Positions 37,501 to 46,500 of a stretch of 64,000 bases of DNA are shown here, one piece after another. A program made the translations under genes and the position numbers. Every line of letters begins with the position of its first letter. The first letter of the stretch is position 1. The notes below the pieces were generated by a model. That model was not told the origin of the DNA and made no database searches. It saw only the letters and a list, made by a program, of their open reading frames with translations. Source of the stretch: Crotophaga sulcirostris (taxonomy: Eukaryota > Chordata > Aves > Cuculiformes > Crotophagidae); the NCBI GenBank assembly GCA_013397455.1, contig VYZB01000341.1, forward strand, positions 908,621-972,620, given 5' to 3'.

Positions 37501-37532
37501 TTCCAATTGTCAAAGAGTCTGACTTTCCCTAA
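1421..37532 (+). CDS. RIN3: RIN3, Ras and Rab interactor 3 (5'-partial, 8 coding exons)
   Basis: Joined exons: 1421-1535, 14771-14843, 17831-17922, 21174-22655, 23637-23945, 31918-32049, 35647-35810, 37224-37532. Together they give 2676 nt, 891 residues plus TAA, with every junction GT-AG and phases matching (1,2,1,1,1,1,0). RIN3 is a guanine-nucleotide exchange factor for Rab5-family GTPases (Rab5, Rab31) on early endosomes, and binds Ras and SH3 adaptors such as CD2AP and BIN1. Visible order: SH2 from the FLVRK strand, a proline-rich region with a run of six prolines and two PPR-type motifs, the RIN-homology segment, VPS9 ([10 protein letters not shown] ... [13 protein letters not shown]), then a Ras-association-like C-terminus. 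The N-terminus and the first part of SH2 lie upstream of base 1. RIN1 and RIN2 are the alternatives. The SH2 wording, the PPRRR and PIPPPRRK motifs and the LGMN neighbour favour RIN3. Confidence 0.96.
2285..2611 (+). mobile_element. CR1 LINE 3' end
   Basis: Typical CR1 3' sequence in order: 'gaaaaagttcttccctgaaa', 'gggaggtggtggagtcgcca', 'ggaggtgtttaagaggagat', then 'ggttggactggatgatctca' and a short tail of repeated ATACTGTG. The remnant of the ORF2 C-terminus ([18 protein letters not shown]) is still readable. Confidence 0.93.
6727..6795 (+). mobile_element. Short degraded CR1 remnant
   Basis: 'ggaggtttttaagacagggc' followed by 'tagatgaagccttgagcaac' resembles the CR1 3' ORF end. The sequence beyond is too diverged to assign. 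Confidence 0.45.
10475..10660 (-). mobile_element. CR1 LINE fragment lacking its 3' tail
   Basis: On the - strand it repeats the ORF2-end sequence of the 2285-2611 copy almost word for word ([20 protein letters not shown]), but it stops before the usual 3' terminal block. Non-autonomous and 3'-truncated. Confidence 0.9.
12058..12150 (+). mobile_element. CR1 3' terminus followed by TG microsatellite
   Basis: 'ggttggactcgatgatctca' then 'gaggtcctttccaaccttgt' and 'aatactctg' form the last ~65 bases of a CR1. A run of TG (12124-12147) has grown out of the tail. Confidence 0.88.
14318..14357 (+). repeat. Poly-T/C tract
   Basis: T-rich run with scattered C upstream of the 14771 exon. Simple low-complexity sequence, too far (over 400 bases) to be that exon's own polypyrimidine tract. 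Confidence 0.8.
14771..14843 (+). CDS. RIN3: RIN3 exon b: SH2 domain, middle
   Basis: This 73-nt exon begins after TTTTCACCAG and ends before GTGAGT. With the carried A it reads [20 protein letters not shown] then YCVS, which matches the middle of the RIN-family SH2 domain. It leaves phase 2 (AG). A 143-residue open frame spanning 14642-15073 overlaps it in another frame and is not the gene. Confidence 0.95.
14844..17830 (+). other. RIN3: RIN3 intron, 3.0 kb
   Basis: Contains a diverged direct duplication (about 16158-16316), A-rich patches (about 16527-16550, 16638-16656) and a short CA run at 17406-17420. No further gene or transposon recognised. Confidence 0.8.
16158..16316 (+). repeat. 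Diverged tandem duplication, about 80-bp unit
   Basis: 'tttcccaacaggtgatgatc' at about 16181 is echoed by 'attcccaacaagtgatggtc' about 82 bases later. In both copies 'agatct' follows, and an 'actcat/gctcac' block precedes at the same spacing. Confidence 0.65.
17831..17922 (+). CDS. RIN3: RIN3 exon c: end of SH2
   Basis: The acceptor TTTTTACAG ends at 17830 and the donor GTAAGT starts at 17923. The carried AG plus G makes Arg, followed by [19 protein letters not shown] and [21 protein letters not shown] is typical of RIN proteins just after SH2. Exit phase is 1 (G). Confidence 0.95.
17923..21173 (+). other. RIN3: RIN3 intron, 3.3 kb
   Basis: No repeat or gene can be named with confidence. 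A GC-richer patch at 20230-20440 leaves short open frames on both strands, but none resembles a known protein. Confidence 0.75.
21174..22655 (+). CDS. RIN3: RIN3 large central exon: proline-rich region and start of RIN homology
   Basis: This 1482-nt exon follows TTTTTTGACAG. It opens with EFWDSSLN, then [20 protein letters not shown], the usual RIN segment after SH2. A six-proline run flanked by arginines sits near 21481-21502. Two SH3-ligand motifs follow: PSVPPRRR (about 21706-21732) and [10 protein letters not shown] (about 21991-22020). In mammalian RIN3 the equivalent PxPPR sites bind CD2AP SH3 domains. The end (from about 22410) is the conserved helical RIN-homology part: [40 protein letters not shown]. 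By memory of human RIN3 the bird exon has fewer prolines. The donor is GTAGGT at 22656, chosen because it gives phase 1 and the conserved E-A-I junction. A second GT four bases on would shift the frame. Confidence 0.96.
22656..23636 (+). other. RIN3: RIN3 intron, 1.0 kb
   Basis: Holds an interrupted TG/CA-rich stretch (about 22900-22995) and a 23-bp tandem repeat (23091-23180). Nothing else recognised. Confidence 0.8.
23091..23180 (+). repeat. 23-bp A/T-rich tandem repeat, about 3.5 copies
   Basis: Three perfect copies of a 23-base unit beginning gaaagtttgaaaaatg, at 23091-23113, 23114-23136 and 23137-23159, plus a degenerate partial copy. The perfect identity points to recent expansion. Confidence 0.93.
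23637..23945 (+). CDS. RIN3: RIN3 exon: RIN homology / VPS9 start
   Basis: Acceptor CTCTCTATGCAG, donor GTATGG at 23946. The translation is [20 protein letters not shown] ... [20 protein letters not shown] ... [20 protein letters not shown] ... [13 protein letters not shown]. This is the helical bundle and the entry into the VPS9 exchange domain. Phase 1 in and out. Confidence 0.96.
23946..31917 (+). other. RIN3: RIN3 intron, 8.0 kb
   Basis: Largely unique AT-rich sequence with small poly-A/T runs (for example 30510-30522 and 30608-30621). The 140-codon open frame on the - strand at 28302-28724 shows no recognisable domain. No transposon was assigned. Confidence 0.75.
31918..32049 (+). CDS. 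RIN3: RIN3 exon: VPS9 catalytic core
   Basis: This 132-nt exon follows TTTTTGCTCAG and ends before GTATAG. It reads [20 protein letters not shown] then [20 protein letters not shown]. The aspartate pair in GADDFLPVL is where VPS9 domains carry the acidic residue needed for nucleotide exchange on Rab5 (family knowledge). Phase 1 in and out. Confidence 0.96.
32639..32704 (+). repeat. 66-bp near-identical intronic repeat, copy A
   Basis: 'agagaaggaactgttgtaga' through 'aatcagaaagaaaagttcac' matches 36922-36987 with about two or three differences over 66 bases. No similarity to CR1 is apparent. Confidence 0.9.
34241..34351 (+). repeat. ATTACTC-T(n) tandem repeat
   Basis: Repeated 'tattactctttttt' units of variable T length with one interrupting 'taaaaattttt' stretch. 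An AT-rich minisatellite-like tract. Confidence 0.9.
35020..35348 (+). mobile_element. CR1 LINE fragment (upstream of 3' end)
   Basis: 'gggctgcatcaagagaagcg', 'tctggtgagaccccacctgg', 'agcaggtccagaggagggcc' and 'gggacagaacacctctccta' are the standard CR1 ORF2 3' segment. It ends near 'gttttcaaactgaaa', so the element's own 3' terminus is missing. It lies about 300 bases before the VPS9 exon. Confidence 0.93.
35647..35810 (+). CDS. RIN3: RIN3 exon: end of VPS9
   Basis: Acceptor CTTTTCACAG, donor GTAGCT at 35811. It encodes [20 protein letters not shown], then [20 protein letters not shown] and [15 protein letters not shown]. The [10 protein letters not shown] motif supplies the conserved VPS9 tyrosine. 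The exon is GC-richer and more conserved-looking than its flanks. Exit phase is 0. Confidence 0.96.
35811..37223 (+). other. RIN3: RIN3 last intron, 1.4 kb
   Basis: Holds copy B of the 66-bp repeat (36922-36987). The rest is unique sequence without a recognised element. Confidence 0.8.
36922..36987 (+). repeat. 66-bp near-identical intronic repeat, copy B
   Basis: Partner of 32639-32704 in the same orientation, about 4.3 kb downstream and in the next-but-one intervening segment (across the 35647-35810 exon). Confidence 0.9.
37224..37532 (+). CDS. RIN3: RIN3 last coding exon: Ras-association-like domain
   Basis: The acceptor CTCCTCAG ends at 37223. It encodes 102 residues plus [23 protein letters not shown] ... 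[20 protein letters not shown] ... [20 protein letters not shown] ... ending KESDFP. This is the C-terminal ubiquitin-fold RA domain that contacts active Ras in RIN proteins. The ATG at 37251 is internal and not a start. Confidence 0.95.
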   Translation, partial: DFISISFLEMGAQSRTLASRSDTTAEQLSQQCAEKFEVSHPKDYGLFVYVDDRWLQLDKDALPHRIKSSLLKSETKKDFHFIYKPIDHKTPAVPIVKESDFP

Positions 37533-38415
37533 GGGGTCATGATGGTCTTCTGTTGTGTTTTCTGTCATTCTGGAAGGGCTGGATAGTTTATCTCATGAGA
37601 TCCTCTGGTATATGCAAGACCTCAGAAGGTCTTTGGAGCATGGCCTTTGGCACAGGGCAGATGTGCTAATTGTTGATGCTGTCTGAATACAGGGCATTTC
37701 TCAGCAGAGTTCATTTGCAGAAATAAAAGGAGCATTCAGGAGAACATTCATCCTCTGGAAAACTTGAAGTATCAAACCTCAGAACCTCCCACTGGCAACC
37801 AGTCGGTGCCACAGAACGTAAATGGACAGTGGAGAAAATTCAGAGATCTTGCAGAAAAGTGGACATTTACTGCATAATAAATTATGGCAGGTGTGAACTA
37901 CCTATGTGCACAAGGGCTGTGAAAGATTTGTGAACACCTCAATACTGTCTGGAGGTAAGATTGTATTTACACCCTGCAGTACCTGTTCACTCAGTTTGAA
38001 TAAACTGAGCCTTGTCTGATGTATTCAGTGGCATAGGGTTGCCACCTGTAGCAGAACTCCACCTCTATCTTGCTGTCTACAACATGCCATCACCTTTGAA
38101 ATCCATGTTACAAACCATGCAAGATGATCCTGTACATTCACTAAGAATAAGTTTTCTGCCATCTATTTGAAACTGAAATCAGGTAGCACAGGTATTTTCA
38201 TCAATGTATTTTTCTTAAAGATTTGAAGCTCCCACCATCAGTTTTACATGTACAGCAGTTTTAATCACCTTGGATGTATGATAGTGTCTGGTAAATTGTA
38301 TATTTATTTTCATGTGTGATATGGTGCAATTATTTTAAAATAAGCGTTTGTAAAGAACTTAATAATTTGCCCGGTATAGCAAACCAGATTAAAGTTTGAA
38401 AAACAAAACCAGCTA
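37533..38415 (+). other. RIN3: Probable RIN3 3' UTR with candidate poly(A) signals
   Basis: This is non-coding sequence downstream of the stop. Candidate hexamers are AATAAA at 37876-37881, AATAAA at 37999-38004 and ATTAAA at 38388-38393. The AT-rich 38150-38400 stretch looks like a vertebrate 3' UTR, so I place the distal end just after the ATTAAA. The exact end is inferred; no transcript evidence is available. Confidence 0.5.
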
Positions 38416-41400
38416 GAATTAAATTCATGTCCTTTTTTAACTGGATGTCATTTTATCCGGTGTTTTTGTACCTACAGGTCCCACTAGGTTATTACTTTAA
38501 TAAATTTAGGCTATTGCATACAGAACTTGTTAATTCTGCTTTCTACCTATGCTTCCAGTCATTTAGTCATTGCAGATATAAATTTCCCTGCAAAACTAAA
38601 TTCCCACAGAATAAATTAAACCAAGGCAAAAGTGCATTTAATGAAATTTGAAAATTTTTCAGGAAGCAGGAGCCTTAATTATAAGACAGATCCATGTCTT
38701 CTTGGTGCCTTCATTCAGGTAGGAACACACTGTGAACACAAGATACTGGATTATTTGCATGCAGGAGGCAAATAACTTCCAATTGCAGCTACACAAACTT
38801 GGGATCAGGCCTAGCAAAGCTCTGATTAGAAAGAAAGGGTATTTTACTGTGGGTTTTGCTCAAAGCTGCTATTGTTTCCTCCCATTAACATTCAAAAAAA
38901 CAATTGGGGCACACTGGGCCAACTTGCCCGAAATCTCTGCCTTGTTCCTGAACCTCCAAATGTAAAATGGTATCACATGTAGCTGGTCACTCTCAGTCTC
39001 TGGGGCTTGAAATGTCCGTGCCTACGTGCCCCACTGCCCAAATCTAGATAGGAATATAGGAAGATAGGAAACCAGTGCTGTGCATCTGTCAGCTTGGGCT
39101 GCGTGCCTGTCTTCTCAGGAAGGGACGACAACCAAGAATGAGGAACAGTGAATAACAACCACCTTGGTTTCGAGGACATCATGTGCAGAGCTTGCAGTGT
39201 GTGACACCAGCACCAAGCCGACTCCAAATTCGTGGTTATTTCTGTTCATGTGCAGCTGTCAGCACCTCTGTCTTACCCCTGGGCAGCACACCCGCAGGAT
39301 GCGGAGCTGCACCCCTTCCTTGTGCTGCCATCAGCCTCTTGCAGGACAGGGTGCTTCTGCTGGAAGCCTGGGCTACTCTCAGGATGGCACTTGGGATGCC
39401 ACGACCAAACCTGAGACACAGGTTTCCAGCACCTATCTGGCAGAGGAGGTGCTGTTCTCAGGGCCCAGAGGGCACTCACAGATGTTGCTGCTTCCGTTGC
39501 CTTCCCAGGGCTACCTCACCTGGCCCAGGACCCCATTTCAGCCTCCCAGGCCTGTCAGCCCCTGCCCCAGTGATTTTGCAGCAGGGCTGGTCTCCAGCTC
39601 CCCACAGCTATGTCCCAGCCTGGCTGAGCCCCAGGGCTGTAGCTGTGGGACATGCTCCTCCAGAGCCCCCACGGCCCCGGGAGGTGCCAGCCTTGCTGCC
39701 CCAACAGCAGCTTCCCTGCGTCCATCCTGCAGGCTGTGGCAAGCAGGACAGCTCTCCTCCTTCTGCCACCCTGCCCTGGATGTCATGACAGCAGTGAGAG
39801 TGACTGTGCCTGGCTGGGAGCTGACGGGAAGGAAATCCCTGTGCTGGGGCCCCGTGCACAGCGCAGTTTACCCAGAGGCTGTGGGGCACCTGGCTGGATT
39901 GGGCACTTTTATATAAACGACCAGCAACAACTTTGCTAAACACTCATCTCTGGGCTGCAGGGATGACCTGGCTCCTCCAGGGCCCAACCACAGCTGTCCC
40001 TTGCCAGGGAACGCAAGCTGGGAGGTGACCTGAACAATGGGATTCCTGAGGACCCAGCACAGAGACCACTGTGGTGTCTCCAAGCTCGCAGTTGAGTGGT
40101 GGGACCTCAGTCCTGTCAAGGACTGTCAAGTCCAAGTCACGCAGAAATGCCCTGTCTGGAGCAAATGTGCTGTTGTCTTGGTGACCCTGGCAAAGCTCTG
40201 AGTTCTCAGCGTGGAGACAGCGTGTCCCTCTATCTGGAGCCTGGCACTGAGGGTCCTGTGCTGCTTTGGGTTGCTATCTGACATTTCAGGTGATGAGAAA
40301 AAAAAATGTCAAATGAAATAGGTGTTTTGAAATGCTCTGTTGGATTTTATTATTTGGCTTTGCCATGGGGTCTCCTCATGCTGCAGCTCAGGAGAGGAGG
40401 AAGCAGTCCAGTGGGGTGATCTGTGGCCTCCCCAGGTTAGTCAAGATGGTCACGCCATGACTCACGCTCTGGCCCTCACATGAGCCATCAGCAGACAAGT
40501 GTTTCAGCAGACTTTGACCAAGTAGGGTTGTGCAATCCAGCCAGAGCTCCTCAAATGTTGCAGAGAAACATTGTGCAACCACCACTCACTCACTCATAAG
40601 GAAATGACCCCAGGGAGAGAGAGAGGAAAGAGGGAGACCTGCTGAACCCAGCAAATTCTGTAGAGAAAAAACCAAAAGGCCCAAGTGGTCACTTGATGCA
40701 CAGAGCTGGTTTAATGCCACTTTGCACCCAGTGGTACAACCTGTCAATAATTCACTGGAATATCTACACCAGTAGGTCATGTATAACCTGAAAAAAAAAA
40801 AAGAAAAAAAAAAAAAGCTATTTAAATCAAAGGCAATTTTCCTGCTGAATTCAACTTTGTAAATTACACAGCCTCAGCTTTGCCCTGTTCTGCCTGGTGA
40901 TGACAATGTGTTGGGAATCTGATGGTTTTCCATATTTTGGAGCAGCCACTCCTGTACCCCAGAACTCTAGGAACGGCAGCCTGAGCAGCTGCGTGCCTGC
41001 AGAAAGACTGAGAGTGTCTGCCCTTGCCCAACACACTGCAGGATATTCTGGTGCAAGACTGACCTTGCACAATCCTGAAATGATGTTTTCATCGGGTTCT
41101 ATTAGCATCCCAAAATAAGCAGCCTGCCATGCAGGCACTAAGCCTGCCTCATGCTGTTTGGAGGCCTTAAAACAAATATATTGATTGCTGCACGTGAATG
41201 TTCTCAGCTTTCTGTTCTGTGGTGCCCCGAGTGACTGCAAAGGAAACAGGTCTGCAGAGATGAACTAGAAATTCAACAGCACATTAATGTTTTTTTGCAG
41301 GGCACAGAGGGGAACCTGCAGCATCTCAGACAGTATTGTGGGTGCAGTGACATCTTCAGCAGGTTGCTCTTCTCTCTCATTTCAGCATATCCCTGAGGAA

Positions 41401-42789
41401 AGGGGTAATAGTGCCATGGGGAGTATTTAGGATGCTAAGTTTTGGAAATCCCTCTTGCAGGAGGAAAAATCCCACTATTTCACATTTCAACTTTGCATCC
41501 GTAGGTGCAAGTGCCACCTGGGTGTCACTAATGTGTGAAAATAAAAATGTGTGCTAGCATCTGACTTTTCATCTGATAATTACCTTTTGAGGCTTACTTA
41601 GTATGGCTAGAGACTCTTGCTGTAAACTGACACTATCTCTGAACAACATGCAGAGCTTTTTCTTCCCCTCCACATTATAGATATGAAAACCCAAGAGCCA
41701 AAAAGCCTCTTCTGATACTTCAAAAGAAAATGGGTATTCCTAAAGGGTGAATCAAATTGTTAAAACTATGAACTGATGATGCTAAGTGCTTGACATGCAG
41801 GCTGGATTTCTAGGGTAGAGAACAACTTTAAAAGCAAGAGTTGTGTAAAACTGAGCAGATTTAAAGTACATATTCAAGCAGGGCTTTGAAGAATCATTTC
41901 TCCTTTTCTTTCAAAGTGACTGAGGGTTCCTTCATAATAACAGTCAGACTGCCTGAAAGCCCTCCTTTGTGGCCAACCCTTCCTCCTGCCATCAGGACAC
42001 CTGCAACACATTTGGGCACTCAAGAATTTCACTCTTATTTTTAGATTTCTGCTAAAAAAATAAAACCAGATTTACAGTTGAAAAGAAACAAGAAGCAACT
42101 CCAAAGCAGTACATATCTGAACTTTCAATAACTCCCAAGGTACAAGTTTTCATTTCTTAATTCAGTAAAGCCTAATTCCTCATGCTTTGACCTTTCCCCA
42201 TCCATCCTGACACCCTGGAATTTCTCACACAACTCAGCAGACAGCTGAAAGTGCTAATGCTCTTGGCTTTATCTGGCTCTTATTACATAAAAGTAGATTC
42301 AGTCACACCCCCTCCAATCCCTGTCCTTATGCAGAGCTACCTAGAACTCTCTCCATCCTGGAGCTGTTGGCTCATGTGCTGCCAAAGTTTGTTCTTTTCC
42401 CATGGAGAGGAGGTGATTTTGCACATTTTAACATACTTTGGAAAGAACCCTGAAGTACTTCTGTATCCTTTCTCCAAGTGTAAAAAGGTATGGACAATCT
42501 GAAACTATTTTGAATCATAACCTCTGATTTTCCCCCTACTTGTCATTTACTGAGTCTCCTCTAAGGAGCAGTGTCTTCAAATGTGATTCTGAGCTTTGGA
42601 TATTTTCTGTTGCTATTTCAGAGTTTGTTTTTGGTTTTGTCGGTTTGGGGTTTGTTTTGAGATGACCTACCTTATAAAAGGTTTACAGGGGACAGATAAC
42701 CTTCTCATGCAACATCATAACATTAGCTCTCATTCATTTTTGAGACACGAGATATCTAACACTATATTGCTCTGTAGGTTGATAAAACT
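38416..42789. other. Intergenic region between convergent RIN3 and LGMN
   Basis: About 4.4 kb between the inferred 3' ends. A GC-rich, CpG-poor block (about 39160-40280) leaves overlapping long open frames on both strands, including 250 codons at 39164-39916. None shows a known domain. An A-rich run is at 40790-40817. Nothing else recognised. Confidence 0.7.
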
Positions 42790-43494
42790 GTCAATTTTAT
42801 TTTTATTCATAGGCAATTCCTGTGCCATATGACTTCCCACAGGTTTGTGTGTATATGCATTTAATTATAGCAATCTGGTGCTAAATTTACAGCATTAGAT
42901 ATTTGTGGTTTTCTTTGGGAAACAGTGCTTTTTACCCACAAAGACTTTTACTGTTCACAGTTTAACTGTGCTGCTTACATCTGATAGTTCTTGAATACAA
43001 CTGTTAAGGAGTTAAAGCTTAAAAGAACAAGCTTTGGTTTCTTCACTCTTTAACCAATCTGCAAATTAGACACTGTAATAGAATTCACTAACTTTTTAAA
43101 AAGCTAATATTTAGCAATAGTATTAAAATTTTTTTCTAGAATTAATGACTCTGATGTTTAAATTTAGTATAGATTTAGCGATCACTGATAGGTGGCTTGT
43201 AGTGTTCATCCAGAGATTCTTAAGAGCATTGTGCTTTGAAACAAATCATCCATCTTCAAAGCTCCAGGTGGTCTGCCAAAATGCCTCTATTGATCCAGCA
43301 GACTGTCAGCAGGTGGGGATGCTGGGGAGAGCACTGCAAGTGCTGTGTTGCTCATGGTCAAGAGCCTCAGCTCCCAGCACAGTTCCACTACAGTGGTTGA
43401 CTCTTCATGTTGCATGCATGTAAATGTCTGGATTATTACAGTTATGTAAAGTTATCACTTGTAGTAAGGGTTATATCAAGGACTGTTGCTTCCA
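42790..43494 (-). other. LGMN: Probable LGMN 3' UTR with tandem AATAAA signals
   Basis: Downstream of the TGA on the - strand the first AATAAA hexamers are a side-by-side pair at 42802-42807 and 42796-42801 (TTTATT on the + strand). They give a 3' UTR of roughly 0.7 kb. The end is inferred from the hexamers only. Confidence 0.5.
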
Positions 43495-43534
43495 TCAATG
43501 CCCAAGGCACACTTGATCCATGGCCAGGCGTATT
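43495..43534 (-). CDS. LGMN: LGMN last coding exon
   Basis: 40 nt of coding sequence. The carried AG plus A gives Arg, then [12 protein letters not shown] and TGA at 43497-43495. It follows acceptor TCTGTTGCAG. Too short to stand out alone, it is fixed by the phase and by MDxVCLGH, the legumain C-terminus. The bird protein stops at His, where human has one more residue (Tyr). Confidence 0.92.
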
Positions 43535-46500
43535 CTGCAACAGAGAACAATAATGATGAGGAACCTTCCAGGTGCTCTGCTCTCAAACTGTTTCCCAAAC
43601 TGACTACAGCAGGATGCCACCAGGAGTTGGGGTAGCAGTTCTTCACCTTTTGGGTTTCATGTGCACACTATGTAAAATACCAGTCAGTCCACCCTCCCAT
43701 TCCCTACCCTTCTGCTTTCCTCTCTCCCTTGTCTTCCTCTGACGTGACTCACAAGCTAGGATCCCATCCTCTACCACAAACTCCCAAGACAGAACTTCAA
43801 CACCATGCTTCCCTCATCCCTGCTGCTCACCCTCCGTAAGGGTCAGCCTGGATCATTATTTCCCTGCTTTCCCATCAGTTGCTCACAGATGAAGGCCCTA
43901 GCACCACACTCTGAGCAGCTGAGGGACAGGAGAGGAAATACAGTAGTTCCCAACATTGCTTCAATGTAAGATCATACAGGAGTTACAGGGCAACATTCTT
44001 GTCCCATAAAATGCACCAGCCATGCTATTGTAGGCTATGCAGTGCAGTGGGATCCTCCAAGTGGCTATAATTTCCCCTGAGGGTCTTCAACAGGAAATTA
44101 AAGGGTGACTGGGGAACTGGATCATTATGAGTGGGAGGGAATCCATGTCTTTTCCAAAATTAGCATTCCTAACTTTAGAGTCAGAACTTTACTGACAAAA
44201 TAGTCGAGAGAGCAGAACATCTGAGAAGCTTTCTAGTGTCAGGTTTCATCTGTCTATTGGCTTCTGCTTTTGGAGCTGTGCTGTATCTGGGAACCACATT
44301 ACCTGTCAATGGGATATCCTCCTTCACAAACATTGACCAAGGCATACAGCTGTCTCAGTGCATACTCATACTGGAATAAACAAACACTGTTAATATCAAT
44401 TATGAAGAGCAGGTATTGTTTATCCAAACTAAATCATGGAAGTAATTTAGAAATGCTATGAACATTTAAGTTGTTTACTTGCTGGTCTTGACAATCTAGG
44501 ACCAGGTTAAATGGACCTTTCTTCTGTATACTTTGCTCCTTGAACTTCATGAGGTAAACTGAGCTGTTGCTGCACACTGCCCCCTTAGGCAAGGCTCACC
44601 TATCCAACCCATTTCATTCAAAAACATCCACAAGAAAATAAAAAAAATCACTATGGAACTATGCAACACACAATGACAATACAGAAATCTGAATGTACAA
44701 GGACTGTGAATTCATAGTGGTGTTGCTGTGTTTCTGTTTTGCTGGTAGTGATGCTTCAAGCTCAAATACAACATGACATTTAATACTAGGATTTCTGGAG
44801 AGGGAGCTGAAGAAGGGACAGACCCAGCTAGTAAAAGTCAGGGATTATTTCTGAGTTTGTTTTTAGTAATCTTCTTGCTTATCTACAGGTGTAGCAGAAG
44901 TTACATTACTCACACCTCCTAAAACCAAGCTGTAAGATTGCCCCCAAGCTGGCTTTTTAATAAAAGGAATTTGTAGATCTGCCTCTGGCTACTGTGCTTG
45001 TTATACTGGTACATGTTATCAGGTTATACCTAATGCTTGACTTACCAAGGGTAGGTGCCAGTTGAAGCAATGAGATTTGAAGTGGTTCACTGCTGACTGG
45101 TAACAGTCATAATTGCTGATGGTCAATCTGTCCGACAGAATTTGGTCGGTCTGTTCTCTTGATCCTGTTACTAAGGTGATGATTTTTCGCATGGATTCTT
45201 GGATGAATTCTTTCACCTGCACGTAAAACAAGAATTTCAAACATGCCTTTTCTAAACCTAATTTGAAGACTCTGAATTAAATCTATTTCATTAAACGTCC
45301 CTTAACTCTTGAGCTCTTTGAGGAACCCCAGTGTTGCCATTTATTTTTAGTACAGTCTTTTGGTCCTGCCTCTTAACACACAAATGAAAACTAGGGATAC
45401 AGCAAGGCAGACTCCTGGCACCCAAAATCACTTGCTGTCCTTCTAGTGTTCTGCCAGGAGAAAGACACCACCAGTAGTGGCTATCATTCTGCAGGAGCTA
45501 TTTGATTTGGAAGACTTCTGTTCTACTGAGAATCACAGAACAGTCAGGGTTGGAAGGGACCTCTGGAGATCATCCAGACCAAACCCGCTGCTAAAGCAGG
45601 TCTACCTAGAGCAGGCTGCACAGGAATGCATCCTGGTAGGTTCTGAATATCTCCAGAGCAGGTAACTTTTAAGATAACTTTTCTGGGCAGCCTGTTCAAG
45701 TTCTCCATCACCCTCACAGTAAAGAGGTTTTTCTTCATGTTCAGGCAGAACTTCCTGCGTTCCTGTTTGTACCTGTTGCCAGGCATTGCTGAGAAGATTT
45801 TGGCCCTGTTCTCCTGACACCTGTCCATTAGATATTTAAAAGTACTGATCAGGTCCCCTCTCAGTCTTCTCTTCTCCAAGCTACAGACCCAGGACAGTCT
45901 GAAGCAAGAGTAACTCCTCCCAGCAAGAATCCCTATGGATGCAGATGAGGAACTTACTGGCAACAAAAGCTGTGAGACTGACTTTTGCATTTGTTTACAT
46001 TTTCCTAGATAACCACTACTGAATGTGCCTTGTGGAATAGCTCCCTGAGTTTTAAAGGAACAGTAAACCACCAGCTAGAGGTTACCAGTTTGAAGACTAA
46101 TTTTGTTGCAGTTTTCAAAAACTGGAAGCTATCTCTCACTCTGACCTGATGTGTAGTTTGAATTTTTTTTTTGCTTGCTTACCTCCAAGTGTGTTTTAAT
46201 CTCTCCAGCAATCTTCTTAGCCTCATTAATGTCATTAGTAGCCATCAGCCTTCGTTTCATGATTGCAAGAGGCACATCAGGACTAGGAGTCAGGTCATAG
46301 TGTTCTACAGGTGGCAGAGAAATGGGGATAGCTTTCTTCCCCATGCCCTGAAACTGCATCACTTTCATCGAGGAGATGCTCTGAAGGTTAGAGAGTAAAC
46401 AAATGGAAACTGTCAATCACCTGCAATAGGTAGTCCATCTTCAGTTTGCCATGCAAACCTAACTCCAAACTCACTTTATTACAGAAAATAAAGGACAACG

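Noticed and set aside
39164..39943. Long overlapping open frames on both strands (250, 201, 111 and 95 codons)
   Set aside because: They open in several frames at once in GC-rich DNA, show no known domain, and have no splice or start context. I kept the region as a finding but not as a gene.
45544..46071. 175-codon open frame on the - strand
   Set aside because: Most of it is the CR1 LINE fragment at 45530-45908 read in a stop-poor frame.
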